Notes: generated by a model from the sequence alone, not told the origin. Shown: positions 22,801 to 35,810, counted from the stretch's first letter. The stretch is DNA of 64,000 nt from Galeopsis tetrahit (GCA_963675135.1 OY776120.1:59578063-59642062); one strand, 5' to 3'. Numbers and translations are program-made.

Positions 22801-24620
22801 TGATCAACATTTGCCTTTGCAATCTGCCTCAACATTCCTTCATATGTATACTCTTCTGTATCATCATCATCATTGTTGTCATCAGAAGAGTTGGCTTTGG
22901 ATTCAAAAGGATTGGGCTGGGATTCAGGTAGGTTGGGCTGGGACTCAGACAGGTTGGGCTGAGGTTCAGAGAGGTTGGATTGTGAAGGGATAGGGATCAA
23001 TTTAGACTCAGTTGTTGTAGAGAGCAATTTTCTTGAGGGGGTAGAAGGAAGGTTGATGGGAATGGGCTGGATAGGAGGTATGGTAGATTGATCACCTTCA
23101 AGAATGGGATTTTCAAGGAATTTGGTGTAAGATATCAATCTAGGGTCAAGGGGGGAGAAATCCCTATCCTCTTCATCTGCAAGATCAGCCAACACATCAA
23201 TTCCTACTCTATTAGGAGCACCTTCAGGAGAGTATGTCTTTTTCGCAATGATTGGGGCATCTTCAGGAGTTTTGAACTCCTCCTCTTCAAGCTTTGGGGA
23301 GTCATGAGTTGGTGATATTCTTTGTGATTGAATATCAGCGGAGATGTCTTTGGGGCTTCTGGACTTTGATCTTGACTTGGAGTTAGACTTACTGGCTTGT
23401 CTAATCTCCTTGAAGAACTCATTTTTCTGCTTCTCTTCATCCATCAACTTCTTCTTCTCAGAGGTTTTGATAATCCTCCTCCTCCTCTCAGATCTTGTTG
23501 GTTTCTCAAGATCTCTGAACTCAGTAACAACTTTAGGTTGCAGAGGGACAATCACCCTGAACTCATCACCAGCTTCAGGAGGGTTGACCCCTTCTTCCTC
23601 CACTTTGTCAATTTCTGCAGAAGTTTCTCCACCACTCTTGGATCCACTTTCAGGAGAGGATTCACTGAGGATCTGTTTCATCCTCTTCATCTTTGGTTGA
23701 GCTTTTGTGGGTTGGGACTTTCTTTTCCTTGGAGAAGACCTTGGTACACGTGCAACTGTCAAGGCTTGCTTAGCTGCAACACCTTGCTTCATTTTCTCTG
23801 TCTTTGTTGAAAGCTTTCTGAACATTATTTTTTGTGCTGGAAGAGGCTTGGGCTTGATTTTTAGGTGGGTGTAATGAGCAAATTTCTCAAGGAGCAAGCT
23901 TGCTCTTGTGTAGTATTGAATCTTTCCTTCCACCACCACCTTGTGATGTGCCCTCTCCTTGAAATTGAACTTCTCATTCATCATCTTTCCCAAGATGAAT
24001 GTCTTCCAGTCAAATTTTACTCCCTTTTCAGCAGAGTCAATGATAGCTGCCATCACCCTCAATTTTGGCATGCTAATTTGCTCCACACTTCCTGAATGAC
24101 TCAATAAGCTTTTCACCACAATATCAAACAAGTGTTCATACCTTGTTTTTAGTGTTTTCTTGTGTTGGGCACTGGTGAGCTTTTGAGGCACTATCATCCA
24201 TTCATTTGAGAAGTCTTTCTCTTCTCCTTCTCTATATGTCTCTGGATTCCTTCCCTCTGAAGGTAATCCAAAGCAAGAATCCAAATCTTCAGAGGTGAAA
24301 ATGATTGTGTGTTGAGATTCATCTTCTTCACCCTCCTCTCCCTTTGTGCATATATCTCCCTTCTTGCCTTTCCATCTAAGATAGGCAAAGAACTCAACCA
24401 TGTAGGGATTGAGGCATGAATCAGGTTTGGTGCCCAAGAATTGCTCAAGCCCTGCATCTCTTAGCCACTCAAGAACTGAGTGAACCTCTTCATCTGGGCT
24501 ATCAAAAGCAACAATCTTCTCAAACCACATAGAGTTTGTATTGCTGAGGTAAGTGAAATCAATGTCTAGAGATGGATCATTGAAATTGACAAGCTCTTCT
24601 CTTTTCAATTTGGGAGCCAT
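19818..24620 (-). pseudogene. Extra (env-position) ORF of the Copia element, about 1,600 codons with three nonsense codons
   Basis: From ATG at 24620 one frame runs to a TGA at 19818-19820. It is interrupted only by in-frame stops at 22305-22307, 22236-22238 and just below 19890, and has no frameshift. The N-terminal about 260 residues look folded (KLRVMAAIIDSAEKGV, FDWKTFILGKMMNE) and resemble a domain seen in plant transposon-linked proteins. Then come a Lys/Arg-rich nuclear-localisation-like stretch (PRKRKSQPTK, about residue 300), Ser/Glu-rich disordered regions, a long Ala/Glu/Lys coiled-coil region (encoded about 21000-21750) and a C-terminal domain (KPQLLQRWDTQYP, GKWLGENVEEIFAQF). I see no signal peptide and no clear membrane segment, so calling it an envelope is by position only. 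Function unknown. Confidence 0.85.
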
Positions 24621-25308
24621 GGAAGTTATGTTTGAAAGTTTGAAGTTTGGAAAACAATGGTAAGAGAGCTTTGGTTCGAAAGAATTGCTTAAGGGTTTTG
24701 GAAAATATTTGTGCGTAAGAATGGGTGTAAAAACTGAAGGTTTTTATATCACAGTGGTTTTATTAACCGCTGGACAAAACCATTAAGAGAAGACCAATTC
24801 TCTAGGCATGATGGATAAAGTGGGGTAGTGGCTAATGAACAGTTAGATTTAGGTTTGATGGTAATTAATGGCTTTGATGAGAGGTTAAGTAATTAATGCA
24901 ATCTTTTAAGGATTTTGCATTAAATGCGGGAATGACCATTTGGGGGCTAAAAATTGAATTACTCACGCCATCCTAAAAATAAACTACTCATTACCCAAGA
25001 ATTTATTTAAATGTCTAATCAATGCTAAAAATAACACTTATCACCTTATCAGTTTGGACAATTGTCCTGATAAGTGATTTGACATTTGTTTTAGACAAAG
25101 GATCCGACCAAAATGCCTGAGTGGGTCCAAAAATTGTTTACTGGGTCCCACAAGGTCAATCATCCTGACCAACAGTGCTGAAAGACATGTTGACAACTTT
25201 ACTGAGGTTAGTTGTCTGAATTCTTCTTTCAGTTAAGTTGTCTCAGAGAGATTGAACAACTTTTCTGAATTTCATTTGGATGAACTTCCCCCTTCATTTG
25301 TGTTTCCT

Positions 25309-26013
25309 TCTTCATTTTTCCATCTTTCCTGGATCAAGTAAGCCCAACTCTGCTGAAAGCTCCAAAAGTCTTGCTTCAGCTAAAGGCTTGGTCAAGATAT
25401 CAGCTTCTTGCTTATCAGTGTGAATTTTGACAAGCTTGATATCCTTTTTCTCCACATGATCCCTTATAAAGTGATGCTTGATATCAACATGTTTGCATCT
25501 TGTGTGAAGCACTGGATTTTGTAAAATAGCAATTGCACTATTGTTGTCACAAAAGATAGGTACTTCATTTGTGATAACTTTGTAATCTCTTAGTTGTTGT
25601 CTGAGTCAAAGTATCTGAGCACAACAAGTTCCAGCTTCTACATATTCTGCTTCTGTTGCTGAAGTTGCAATTGTGTTATGTTTCTTTGAGAACCATGAGA
25701 TCAGCTTGCTACCCAAGAATTGACATGTTCCAAAGGTGGATTTTCTGTCAATTCTACAACCTCCATAATCAGCATCTGAATAACCAGTGAGCTCAATATT
25801 GTCATCAACTGGGTACCATAATCCAAGATTCTCAGTTCCTTTGAGATATCTTAGGATTCTTTTTGCAGCCTCTAGATGGCTCTTCTTTGGATTTGCTTGA
25901 AATCTGGCACACACTCCAACTGCAAATGTGATATCAGGCCTACTTGCAGTGAGGTATAGTAGGGATCCAATGATGCCTCCATATTTAGGAGTTGGTGGAT
26001 ACTCCACTTTCAT
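25309..26013 (-). pseudogene. Copia RNase H domain
   Basis: The frame beginning at 26013 continues pol after a frameshift. It shows GSLLYLTASRPDITFAVG, HLEAAKRILRYLKGT, the RNase H motif YSDADYGG followed by DRKSTFG, and ISWFSKKHNTIATS with TEAEY. A stop lies at 25606-25608, then the same frame resumes with HVDIKHHFIRDHV and ends ADILTKPLA and a stop at 25312. These are the canonical Copia RNase H blocks. About 690 bases separate its end from the start codon of the extra ORF. Confidence 0.93.
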
Positions 26014-26840
26014 CAGGATCCATCTTCCAATTGGTGTTCATTGGAATTCTGACTGGCTTACTTGTTGCACATCCAAATTTCTTGATCATGTACCTTGTGT
26101 ACTTAGCTTGGTTGATGAAAATTCCTTTCTTTGATTGGGTGACTTGCAGTCCCCAAAAGAAATTCATCAATCCCATCATGGACATCTCAAATTTACTTTG
26201 CATGAGTTTTGAGAATTTCTCACACAATTTCTCATTTGGAGAACCAAATATGATGTCATCCACATAAATTTGGACTAACAAAATATCCTCTCCTTCACCG
26301 ATTCTGAACAAGGCTCTGTCAACAGTGCCTTTAACAAAACCATGATCTAGAAGAAACTGTGATAAGGTGTCATACCAGGCTCTTGGTGCTTGTTTCAATC
26401 CATATAAAGCCTTCTTTAGCCTGTACACCTGGTTTCCTTCTTCAAATCCTGGGGGTTGTTCAACATAGACTTCTTCTTTCAGTACCCCATTGAGAAAAGC
26501 ACTCTTCACATCCATTTGATACACCTTGAATCTCATGTGAGCTGCATAGGCTAAGAAGAGTCTGATTGCTTCAAGTCTGGCCACTGGTGCAAATGTCTCA
26601 TCATAATCAATCCCTTCAGATTGACAATATCCTTTGGCCACCGGTCTTGCTTTGTTTCTCACAATGATGTCATTTTCATTTTTCTTATTTTTGAACACCC
26701 ATTTGGTTCCAATGACATCTTGATGAGTTGGCCTATCCACCAGCTCACATACTTCATTTCTGGTGAACTGGTTCAACTCTTCTTGCATGACAATGATCCA
26801 ATTTGTATCTTGAAGTGCTTCCTCAATATCTCTTGGTTCC
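25985..26840 (-). pseudogene. Copia reverse transcriptase domain (RVT_2)
   Basis: The minus-strand frame contains GTKWVFKNKKNE, YDETFAPVARLEAIR, YQMDVKSAFLNG, YGLKQAPRAWYD and the catalytic IYVDDIIFG box. The domain is nearly intact. A stop near 26846 separates it from the integrase linker, and a frameshift near 26000 separates it from RNase H. Its plus-strand shadow frames are not genes. Confidence 0.95.
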
Positions 26841-26845
26841 TGTTC

Positions 26846-28685
26846 TTAAAGAAAACAACAAAACAAAGCATTTTCTCCATGAAATCTTCTAGTTTTGATC
26901 CCTTCACTTGGATTTCCAAGTATCAGGCTAGTTGGATGGTCATGCAACCAAGTCCTTCTAGACCTGATTCCTTCAGGAGGATTGTCCTCTTCTGAAGTTG
27001 GATCACTAGATTCATTAAATTCAGGAAAGTTAATTGAAGGATCAAGTTCAGGATCATATTCAAGGTTGTTGTCCTCAATGTCAAGAACATTGACATTTTC
27101 ATTGGTTCCCCCTTGAATATTGGATCCATTTACTACCTCAGCAGAGCCTGCTTCTTCATTTGTAGTTGTTACCTGGTTTTGAACTGGGATGGGGTCATTC
27201 AGTTCAATTTCTCCTTCAGGTTGATTGTCTCTTGGTTGATTGCTATCAGGTAAGTTGTCCAGAATCTGATTTCCATTGAGTTCAGCCTGTGCAACATCTA
27301 TGAACACTGTTTCCTTGCATTGAAGCCTTAATCTGGTTGTTCTTTGTGTTATCTCACCCTGAACTCATTAATAGATTCATCAAACACAACATGAGGTGTT
27401 TCCTCCACAATAAGGGTTCTGCAATTATAAACTCTGTAAGCTTTGCTGATTTGGGAATATCCAACAAATATTCCTTCATCAGCTTTGCTGTCAAAAGCTT
27501 TTAACTACTCTTTTCCATTATTGTGAATGAAACACTTACAACCAAATATATGAAAATATGCAACAGTGGGCAATCTACCTTTCCATATTTCATATGGAGT
27601 TTTACCTTGACCTTTAGTGATTAAGGATCTGTTTTGAGTGTGGTATGTAATGTTGATGGCTTCTGCCCAGAACCTTTTTTGCAATTTGGATTCAGTAATC
27701 AGTGTTCTTGCTGCTTCTTTTAAGGTTCTGTTTCTCCTTTCAGCAACACCATTCTGTTGAGGGGTTCTTGCTGCAGAAGTTTCATGTGTGATGCCATTTT
27801 TGCTGCAATACTCATTGATGTATGAGTTTATGAATTTAGTGCCTTTGTCTGATCTGATCTGATCTTGACAATACTTAGACCCTTTTCATTACTTAGCTTC
27901 ATCATTAACTCGGGTAGTTTGACTTGAGTCTCCTTTTTGTTCAGTAGAAACACCACCCAAGTGTGCCTGGAAAAATCATCAACAACTACTAGAACATATT
28001 TTCTTCCACTTATTCTTACTGGGATTATTGGACCAAATAAATCCATGTGTAGTAGTTGAAGAACTCTCTCAGTGGATATGACAGGTTTTCCCTTAAATGA
28101 TGCTTTGATTTGTTTTCCTTCCTGACATGGTTGGCACACATGTTCCTTGATGAACACTTGATTTGGCAGCCCTTTCACTAGATAGTTTCTTGCAAGCTTG
28201 TTGATGGTTTTGAAATTCAGGTGATTCAGTCTTTTGTGCCATAGCCAACTTTTTTCATTTGTGCTTTTGGCAACAAGACAGACTGCTTCAGGGGTTTTGC
28301 TCCAATCTGCAAAATAAACATTTCCCTTTCTCACCCCTGTTAGTAGCACCTGTTGTGCTGATTTGTTCTTGATAATACATTCATTTGGTGCAAACTCAAC
28401 ACTATAGCCTTTGTCACAAATTTGACTTATAGATAGCAAGTTATAATTTAGGCCTAGAACATATGAAACATTAGTAATTTTTACATTACCAATATTTAAT
28501 GTACCATAACCTCTTGTGATTCCTTGTGAGCTATCTCCAAAGGTTACTGAAGGACCATCCTTTTCAATGAAGTCTGAGAGAAGTTCTTTATTTCTAGTCA
28601 TATGTCTTGAACATCCACTGTCCAAGTACCATGTTGTTCTTTTGTTTATACTTCTCTTCTTCTTGTGGTCCTTGCAAACCTGCAA
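26846..28685 (-). pseudogene. Copia protease, pre-integrase and integrase region
   Basis: From 28685: TWYLDSGCSRHMT (aspartic protease DSG), WHKRLNHLNFKTI with CQPCQEGKQ (integrase zinc-binding HHCC), then LHMDLFGPI and VVDDFSRHTWV (first catalytic Asp). After a frame break near 27828-27850 the core continues (SYINEYC, then TPQQNGVAERRNRTL with the catalytic Glu), then WAEAIN and VGYS blocks to about 27310. At 26846-27307 an acidic Asn/Glu/Pro-rich linker leads into RT. Several frame changes and stops (near 27507, 27364 and 26846) show decay. Confidence 0.92.
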
Positions 28686-28753
28686 ATTTAAACTTTAGGT
28701 ACCCTTTGAATGTTGGGTCCTAGAGGGTTAGCTGTACCTTTTGGAACCCAAAT

Positions 28754-31173
28754 CTACCTAACAACTTTGATTGACTCAAAGTGACTAACTTGGTTTCCAT
28801 TTACATCTACATACACAGTCCTACCTTTAAATGCCTTAGGTGGTTTCTGTGCATAAGTGTTACTATTATAAGCTTCAGGAGTATGAGTGAAATACTTTGG
28901 GACAAATCTCTTGAAGTTACTTGACTTAGGTGCAGCTTGGTAAGGCCTTTGTGGATAAGTGCTTAGATGGCCTTTTCCCTTTGGCATAGAGGGTCTAGAC
29001 TTCCTGAAACTATTATGCCTATCGGGAGGGTTGGGCCTTGATCTATTCAGTTGAGGTTGCCTCATTTGAGTTGGCCTTTTCTGAATAGATCTTGGACAAC
29101 TCCACTGATGAGTGTTCAGATAGATTGGCCTTCCACTGGTTCTACCTCTCTGAATCTCATTTCTCTTGTATATAACATCATTAACCTTTTCCTTAGGTTT
29201 GGGTTTAGGAATATTGTTTACTTGAGTAGGTATAAGAATTTCTTTTCCTTTACCCTTGATCAGTGGCTGATCTACTTCCATTTCATTTTCTTTTAGTTGG
29301 GCCCTTGACCTTACAAAGGTCATCTTAGAGTTACTGGTTGAAGCAACACTAAGACCAGGTGAGGGTTCACATGGATCATAACCTAATCCACTTCTTTGAG
29401 CCATAGGCCTTTGAAATCCTTGAATTTCCTCTATTGCTCTAGAGGATTTGTTCAAGGTAGACATTTTAAGTTTTAGGCTCCCCTCACTTAATTTCAGAGC
29501 ATCAAATTCATGTGAGAGATTGTCAAATTTAGCTTGAAGTGTTCTAAAGTCAAAATCCTTCTTCTTTAGAGCCAAATTTTGTTCATCAATCAACTTTTGT
29601 TGTTTAGAGACTTTGAGAGACATTTCATTATGTTCTCTCACAATCTGCTGATATAACTCAGTTGATTTAATGTCAAACTCTGGTTCAGGAAGGTTGGGAG
29701 TTCTAGCTTTAGAACTTAAAAGTTCATTTTCTCTCAATGCAATATTTTATAGCTCTTGTAGTCTAGTGAAGTCCTCCATTAACTTTCCAGAGGAGAGTTT
29801 TAAGTGGGCTTCGCTAGATTCATGTGTATTATTTGAAGAGTTAGATGATGAACATACCTCTTCATTCTCAAAAGTCATTTGATAGTCATCTTCACTGTCA
29901 CTGTTGGAGAATAATCCATCATCAGATGAATAGACACTTTCCTCAATTGCTGATTCTCTAGCAACCATGGCCTTTCTGTTGCTTAGTCTCTTGTCTCTTT
30001 TATTCTGTCTTTCTTTTCTTTCTTTTGAGATAAGATCAGGACAATCATATTGGAAGTGTCCCTTCTTCTGGCAGTTGTAACACACATCTTCATCATCATT
30101 TCTCTTGCTTGAGGTCTCCTTACTCCTGGATGATGATGGATCAGCCTTGCTGGACTTCTTTTTGTCAACATATTTGTCTTCTTTCTTTTCATCAGAGTGT
30201 TTGTCCTCTGATTTGTTGTTAGGAGAGTTGTATCTTCTCCTGGTTCTGTTATCCTGGTAGAACTTTTTGTATCTACCAAATTTGGAGTTTAGCTTTTCAA
30301 ATCTTCCGGCTATGAGTGCCAGTTCCTCCTTCATTTCAGTCTTAGAGACTGACTGAGATGATCTTTGAGCACTCTTCTTCTCTGTCTCAGTAGCTTTAAA
30401 TGCAACTCCTTTGCTGGAGGAGGATGGCTCCTCATGCACCTTTTTCCTGTTCAGATTAAACTCATATGCTTTGAGTTCAGAAAACACTTACTGCATGGGC
30501 ATGTTATCAAGGTTGCTAGTGTTCTGCATCATGACTAAATAGATGTCCCACTTGGATGTGAGACTTCTCAAGATTTTTAGTGTTACTTCTCTTTTGGCAT
30601 AGAACTTGTCAAGAGAGTTTATTTCATTCATGATGTTAGTGAATCTGCCATCAAGATGACCAATGGTTTCATTGGGCTCCATGGTGAATTGTTCATATTT
30701 CTGATTTGCCACTTGGAGCTTATTTTCTTTGATCTTTTGGGTACCTTCACACATAAGTGCTAAGGTGTCCCAAATTTCTTTAATTTTGCTGTGGTGCAGT
30801 GATACACTATTCCCATCACTGCATCTGGAATTGTCTGGTATAGTGTATTCATGGCAATATATTTCAGGTTGTGCTTTTTTCTTTCTTCTGCAATTAAGTC
30901 ATCTGCATCCTTTGGTAGCAGCTCCCTTGGGTCTGCTTTCTGAGCATCAATGACTTTGGGATTTATCTTGGTGAAGGTGAAAGGCCCTCTAGTGATGACT
31001 TTGAGCATTTCATCATGCTGACATGCAAGATGTGCTCTCATTATAATCTTCCAGAAATCACAGTTCTCAATTGAGAACATTGGCAGTTTGTGATTAGAAA
31101 TATGATTGACTTGGTTGGGACCCATGTTGTTGGTGGTCTCAACAGCATCTCCTGGAACTGCATTGTTTGCCAT
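28754..31173 (-). pseudogene. Copia gag polyprotein
   Basis: ATG at 31173 opens a gag with the block DFWKIIMRAHL and GPFTFTKINPK. The frame shifts near 30757 and continues (MEPNETIGHLDGRF, LRSLTSKWD) to a stop at 30488-30490, then resumes in the same frame with a Lys/Ser-rich region and a CCHC zinc knuckle (CYNCQKKGHFQYDC, near 30041-30083). After another in-frame stop near 29747, a coiled-coil and basic stretch (SLKVSKQQKLIDEQN, about 29600) runs to 28754, where a frameshift leads to the protease. The knuckle binds genomic RNA during particle assembly. Confidence 0.9.
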
Positions 31174-31294
31174 CTCAAGAAAATAGGGTTAGATAAACAC
31201 AGTAATGTTTTTCAGAAAATGGATCAGTTCAGTGACCAAAGAAATTATGAATTTTTGAAAATCAGTTGGATCTTCAGAGGCAGTGGTCTTTGAA

Positions 31295-31311
31295 CCCCTG
31301 TTCTGATACCA
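31295..31311 (-). promoter_or_regulatory. Primer binding site (initiator Met tRNA type)
   Basis: On the minus strand TGGTATCAGAACAGGGG follows the 5' LTR after two bases. TGGTATCAGA is the usual complement of the plant initiator methionine tRNA 3' end used by Copia elements. The bases after it differ from the common GCC, so priming may be weaker. Confidence 0.88.
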
Positions 31312-31313
31312 CT

Positions 31314-32940
31314 TGTTGGTCCTGAGTGGAGTATGACACAAGTGTATGGGGGGGGGGAATGCACTTGTGTATGCAAATTCTTCTTTTTAAAACAAATTAA
31401 CCTTATCAGGGAAGTTGTCTGACAACTACTCGGAGTGAATAACTTTAATAGATAATTAACCTACTGGAAACTATGAAGTAATCAGTTGGATAACTATCTA
31501 AAAGAGTTGCTAAGTGCGGAATGTGGTTGGTCTTTTCTTTGAAAGAATACTCCAAGTTAATTTCTGAAAAACTAGTTTATTAGGGACTTTGTCCAAAAAC
31601 TGTTTTGCTTAATTTTGCTGAACTTAACTCTTCTAAGATAATCTTTGTAAGTAATGTGAATTAGAAGATAATGCAGAATGTAAATAACACATCAAATTAT
31701 AGTGGTTTAGAGGCTCAAGCTCCTACATCCACTTTCCCTGATTGAACATGATAATTCCTTAACACCTGGAATTAGCTTGTTTTATAGTGCCAAGGTGCAC
31801 TGATCAACAACACTATTTTAGTGTTTTGATCCCTAGGATAATCTGAGTCCTAGTGCTCAACTTCTCTGAGTTAAGACTGTATTTACTCTTAACAGTCCTT
31901 AACTCCTCACTTCTACAACAAACTCTACTTCACTTATGAGGTAAGGGTTTGAGGTTTGATTCCAACTAATTGAGATATCCTTAACAATAAGAGCAGTGTA
32001 AAGGGGTTAGGATATCTCTATGCTAAGTTTGGATTTTACAAGATTGGCTTAGCTAGAAGTGATCAGGAAACTTGGGATTCTAAGAAATAAACTTTGGTTT
32101 CCTTGAATGCTTGATTGTAGTTTGATAGCAGATAGTTGGATACTTGAATCCTTGGACCACTTCTGTATTTATAGAGCAATTTGATCATCTATCCGTTGGA
32201 GAGATAGACTTTCAAATTGTCTATTTGCAGCTCCATTGAAACGGCTATGAAAGCACCCTTCTATTTTCCACTGTGTAAGAAGGTTTTTCAATGGTTGCTT
32301 GAATGAATGTGTTGACTTCTGAAAAATGCGGCTGAGAAGACTTTTGTCAGTTTCCAAACTTGCAGATTTTCCAAGGTTGATTCATGGCAGAGCTTGTACT
32401 TTTCCAACGGTCAGATGGGACAAGTACTCTGAACATTTCTGCTGCATATGGAATGTTCCACCATTCATTCAATTCTTCAGTCTTTAATGCTTCTAAGTCT
32501 TCAATGTTTGTTCAGGCTTGATGGCCTTAATGCTTCATTAATGTTGTCTTCTGAGACAGCAACATTCAATACTCTTGATCTTCCTAGACTTCAACTTGAT
32601 CTATCATAACCCTTATCAATTGCCTTTCCCTTCTTATCAGTTCAGGCTACTTACTTTGATCATTCATCCATGTTGTCCTCTTCAGTAGACTTGTCTTCAT
32701 ATATTCAGCTGCCTTGTTCTAATGGACTTATGATAACAAGCTGCCTAACATTTCAGCTTTGGACAACTAACCTAAACACTAAAGATCTCAACATTTCTGA
32801 GATTCTAGACTTAGGCAATTTTACTGTCTCAACTATCCTGAGGCAACTAGACTGATAAACTTTCTATCTATCTCAACTAAGCTGACCATCATCATTCAGG
32901 GGTTTTGGTATCTTAATCAAAATCAATTCATTCCCCAACA
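31314..32940 (-). repeat. 5' LTR of the Copia element (1,627 bp)
   Basis: Begins TGTTGGTCCTGAGTGG and ends CATTCCCCAACA in plus-strand coordinates. It carries the element promoter on the minus strand. A run of 9 or more G lies near 31350. It defines the full LTR length against which the 250-bp 3' LTR is deleted. Confidence 0.93.
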
Positions 32941-34554
32941 ATGATTAAACTAACTTTGATGAAATTTGAGTGGAGAGATTGCTTTGTGTGCTTCCGTTTT
33001 GTGGGCTTGCTGATGAATTAACGAACTAATTACAATAATTAAGGCTAATGTATGTGTAGACCAATCCCTCGTGAGGCTCGGGTGAACACGTGCACTAATT
33101 AGCAATTATGAGATCTAATTAGTACCATAAGCTCCTAGGATAGTGACTCGTAAACACTTTCAACACGGTTACTAATGTTTACGACTCACCCTCTCACTAA
33201 TCTCATAGACGACCTCTAATCAATTAATGTCTAATGTTATCGATCTAAGCAATCAACCCTCTCTCGGTTAAGCTAATTACTATTTAACTCTAATTAATTA
33301 ATCAATTAAGGCTCACATACACGCCCCAATCATGTAAACACAACTCTCGTTGCAATTAACATAATCGAAAAACTAGCTAATAGGATTGATCAACCAATTA
33401 AAGCATACAAATTACAACACTAAAAATATTTAACCAACAAGACATAGGTTAATCATGTAATTACTCCATTAATCTACTAATCACCCACTAAACATTCACA
33501 CCCAAAGCAATTTAAGATTTAACGCATGATACTAATGAAAAATACAATCAAAACAATAACATAAATCATCAACACCATAATAAAATGCAAGAAATTGAAG
33601 AAATGAAGAATTTACCAAAATAAAATTGCAAATAAGATAAATATCACCCTGAGGTCTTCAAATCTTTCAATTTCAATGCTAACAATAAAGTGAAACTCTC
33701 AATTAAATCTATCTAATAAATGAAAAAACAAGCTAAATTAATCTAATGAGTGAAGTGGTGAGAGGAGGGGACTCTCGAAACCCTAGCTATTTTTCCTCTT
33801 TTTTTCCCTTGTTTTTTTGTGTGCCCTCCTGCTCTCCCCATTGAAGCTCATGGCTTTTGTGCCCTCCCCCTCTAAAATGTGTTGATTGATTAATTTCCAT
33901 TGGCCAACTGCATCCCTTCTTTTCATAATTGGGTCGCCGAAATGGGTCAAATAATATGCTGGAAATGTGCTCAAGGTGAGAATTTTTGCAATAGGTGTGG
34001 GCCATGGATAAGGAGTCAGTGGCTTGCTTGGTTGTAATCATGCATGCGGGCTGCTCCTTTAATTCATGAAAATGGCCCAATGTTTGAAAATCGATTCATT
34101 AAAAAATATGGGCCTCAATGGCCCTGCTTTGTGGGCTTGAGAATGCTGAAATAATTTTCTTAACATTCTTTTCTTTTCTTGAGCCCGATCATTTTCTTCC
34201 CATCTTGATTTATTACTTCGATTGACTTCACAAAATTATTGAGGCGTGTTTTGCTCCCGAAATCTCAATTTACCTAAAAAAATAACAAACCACGTCCTTT
34301 ATCCAAATCAAGTGAAAGTATCCACAATTGATTAATAAAACATGAAATTACAAGCAATGTAAGCTCCAAATGTGCACTAAAATCATGCAATTTTCACCCG
34401 AATAAACCCCACAAACTTAAAATGTTGTTTGTCCCCAAACAAAAAAAACAATTAAAACACGAGGGTGGAATGATTACAATGAAATACTCATAATAAATCG
34501 CACATATAAAGTGACATGTGGTGAATTCTTCTTCCTCAAGATGCTTTCTTAAAG
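32941..34554. other. Non-coding remnant of the element that received the Copia insertion
   Basis: Continuous with 19096-19253 once the Copia element is removed. No gene is seen. On the minus strand near 34430 lies GGGGACAAACAACATTTTAAG, resembling a conserved stretch found near the 3' end of Athila-type Gypsy elements. The open frames at 33783-34080 show no family resemblance. Confidence 0.5.
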
Positions 34555-35596
34555 ATGATCACAAGCTCATTATTGAAAATCAAACTCATTGGCAAAAAAC
34601 ACTCAAGCACATAACAAATTGTGATATGGTAAACAACCTCCAAATGTTCAAGTTATCAACTCACAAGATAAGGTGTTTCTCTCAAACACTCAAACAAATT
34701 AAGGATGTGTATAAGCACTCATCAATCAAATCATGCATTATAATCACCATAAGCTTTGCCTAAACTCTACTTTCTCTCCACCACTAAAATGTTCGACAAT
34801 GAGATCAATAGGACTTTAACATGGACGTAACATTGGCTCTTTGGACAAGGTAGGATGAATTCAGATGAAGTGACTCGTCTAGTGGAGGATAAAGGTTGTT
34901 ATTTCTCATTTCATGCTTTTTCTCTACAACCTTCATCCCCACTTTTCATTTTGTATTCTCAAATGTATTCATCTCCTCATCTTTTAAGTCAATTTTTCTT
35001 TTAAGCTCTTGGGGCTCATTGTCCCTCTTTTCTTTCTCATCATTTTTTTTTTCACTCTCCATCTTTTTCTCTTTTCATAACTTTTGCTAATTTTTCTTTT
35101 CAAACCAAAGACATTTAAGCACATGCTTACCACTTTCTCTTTTATCCTCCACTAGACATGGACATCAAAGGCTCAAAAGGCTAAGTAGTTAAATATTGTA
35201 GGTTGCCAAGAAAATAAAAAATCAAGATCAAATGGGCTAACTACAGAAAATTACTCTGGTTTTCGGATTTTTTTTGGCTAAGTGACTTGTAGTACGAAAG
35301 ATGGCCTACATCATATCTCAAAAGTCTCACACTATGGTGTCAAGCAAGAACTTGGGCAACTTCTAGAATTACTAGCTATGAATTGATCCACTCAACAATG
35401 AAATAAACCGATTTAATGTTCGGTTCTAGGCTCAACTAACACCAGTCCATTCAAAGTAACTTAAACATTCATCAATCATCACCAATCAACAACAAATTGT
35501 ACACTCAAAGCATCAAAAGCCAACAAAGATGACAAACAACATAAGCATCATGATCTATCACAAATCATGCACACATTTAAGGAATTAAATTCACCA
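34555..35596. repeat. Dispersed repeat, copy B (1.04 kb)
   Basis: Matches the inner part of copies A and C, from ATGATCACAAGCTCATTATTG to GGAATTAAATTCACCA, in the same orientation. It lacks the NB-ARC-bearing 460 bp present in A and C. Confidence 0.85.
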
Positions 35597-35810
35597 TAAA
35601 CATATAGTCAAACATTACTCATCATTAAAAATAACGAGGGCTTTAAGAACCAACATTCCATCAAACTCACAAAAGCCCATGAGACAAAACAACTAAAAAC
35701 TGAATCTTTTGATCAGGGAAATTAAGAACAAGAACATTAGTCCTTATTCTACACAAAGATATACCTTAACTAATAAAATAATGTAGAACAAAATAAAATA
35801 GGGTTATTAC

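Larger units (their letters stand above)
19254..32940 (-). mobile_element. 13.7-kb Sirevirus-like Copia LTR retrotransposon
   Basis: Complete insertion on the minus strand. Both ends are TGTTGG...CCAACA, with a 5-bp target duplication ATGAT at 19249-19253 and 32941-32945. The order on the minus strand is 5' LTR, primer site, gag with zinc knuckle, protease, integrase, reverse transcriptase, RNase H, then a very long extra ORF, polypurine tract and a shortened 3' LTR. Protease before integrase before RT is the Copia order. The extra ORF after pol and the large size fit the SIRE/Maximus lineage. About 225 bp shared by both LTRs differ at only four positions, so insertion was recent. Frameshifts and stops in gag-pol mean it cannot encode its own full polyprotein. 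Confidence 0.95.

Noticed and set aside
21583..23810. Several plus-strand frames (60-137 codons) opposite the large Copia ORF
   Set aside because: Shadows of the minus-strand coding sequence; no independent start context or homology.
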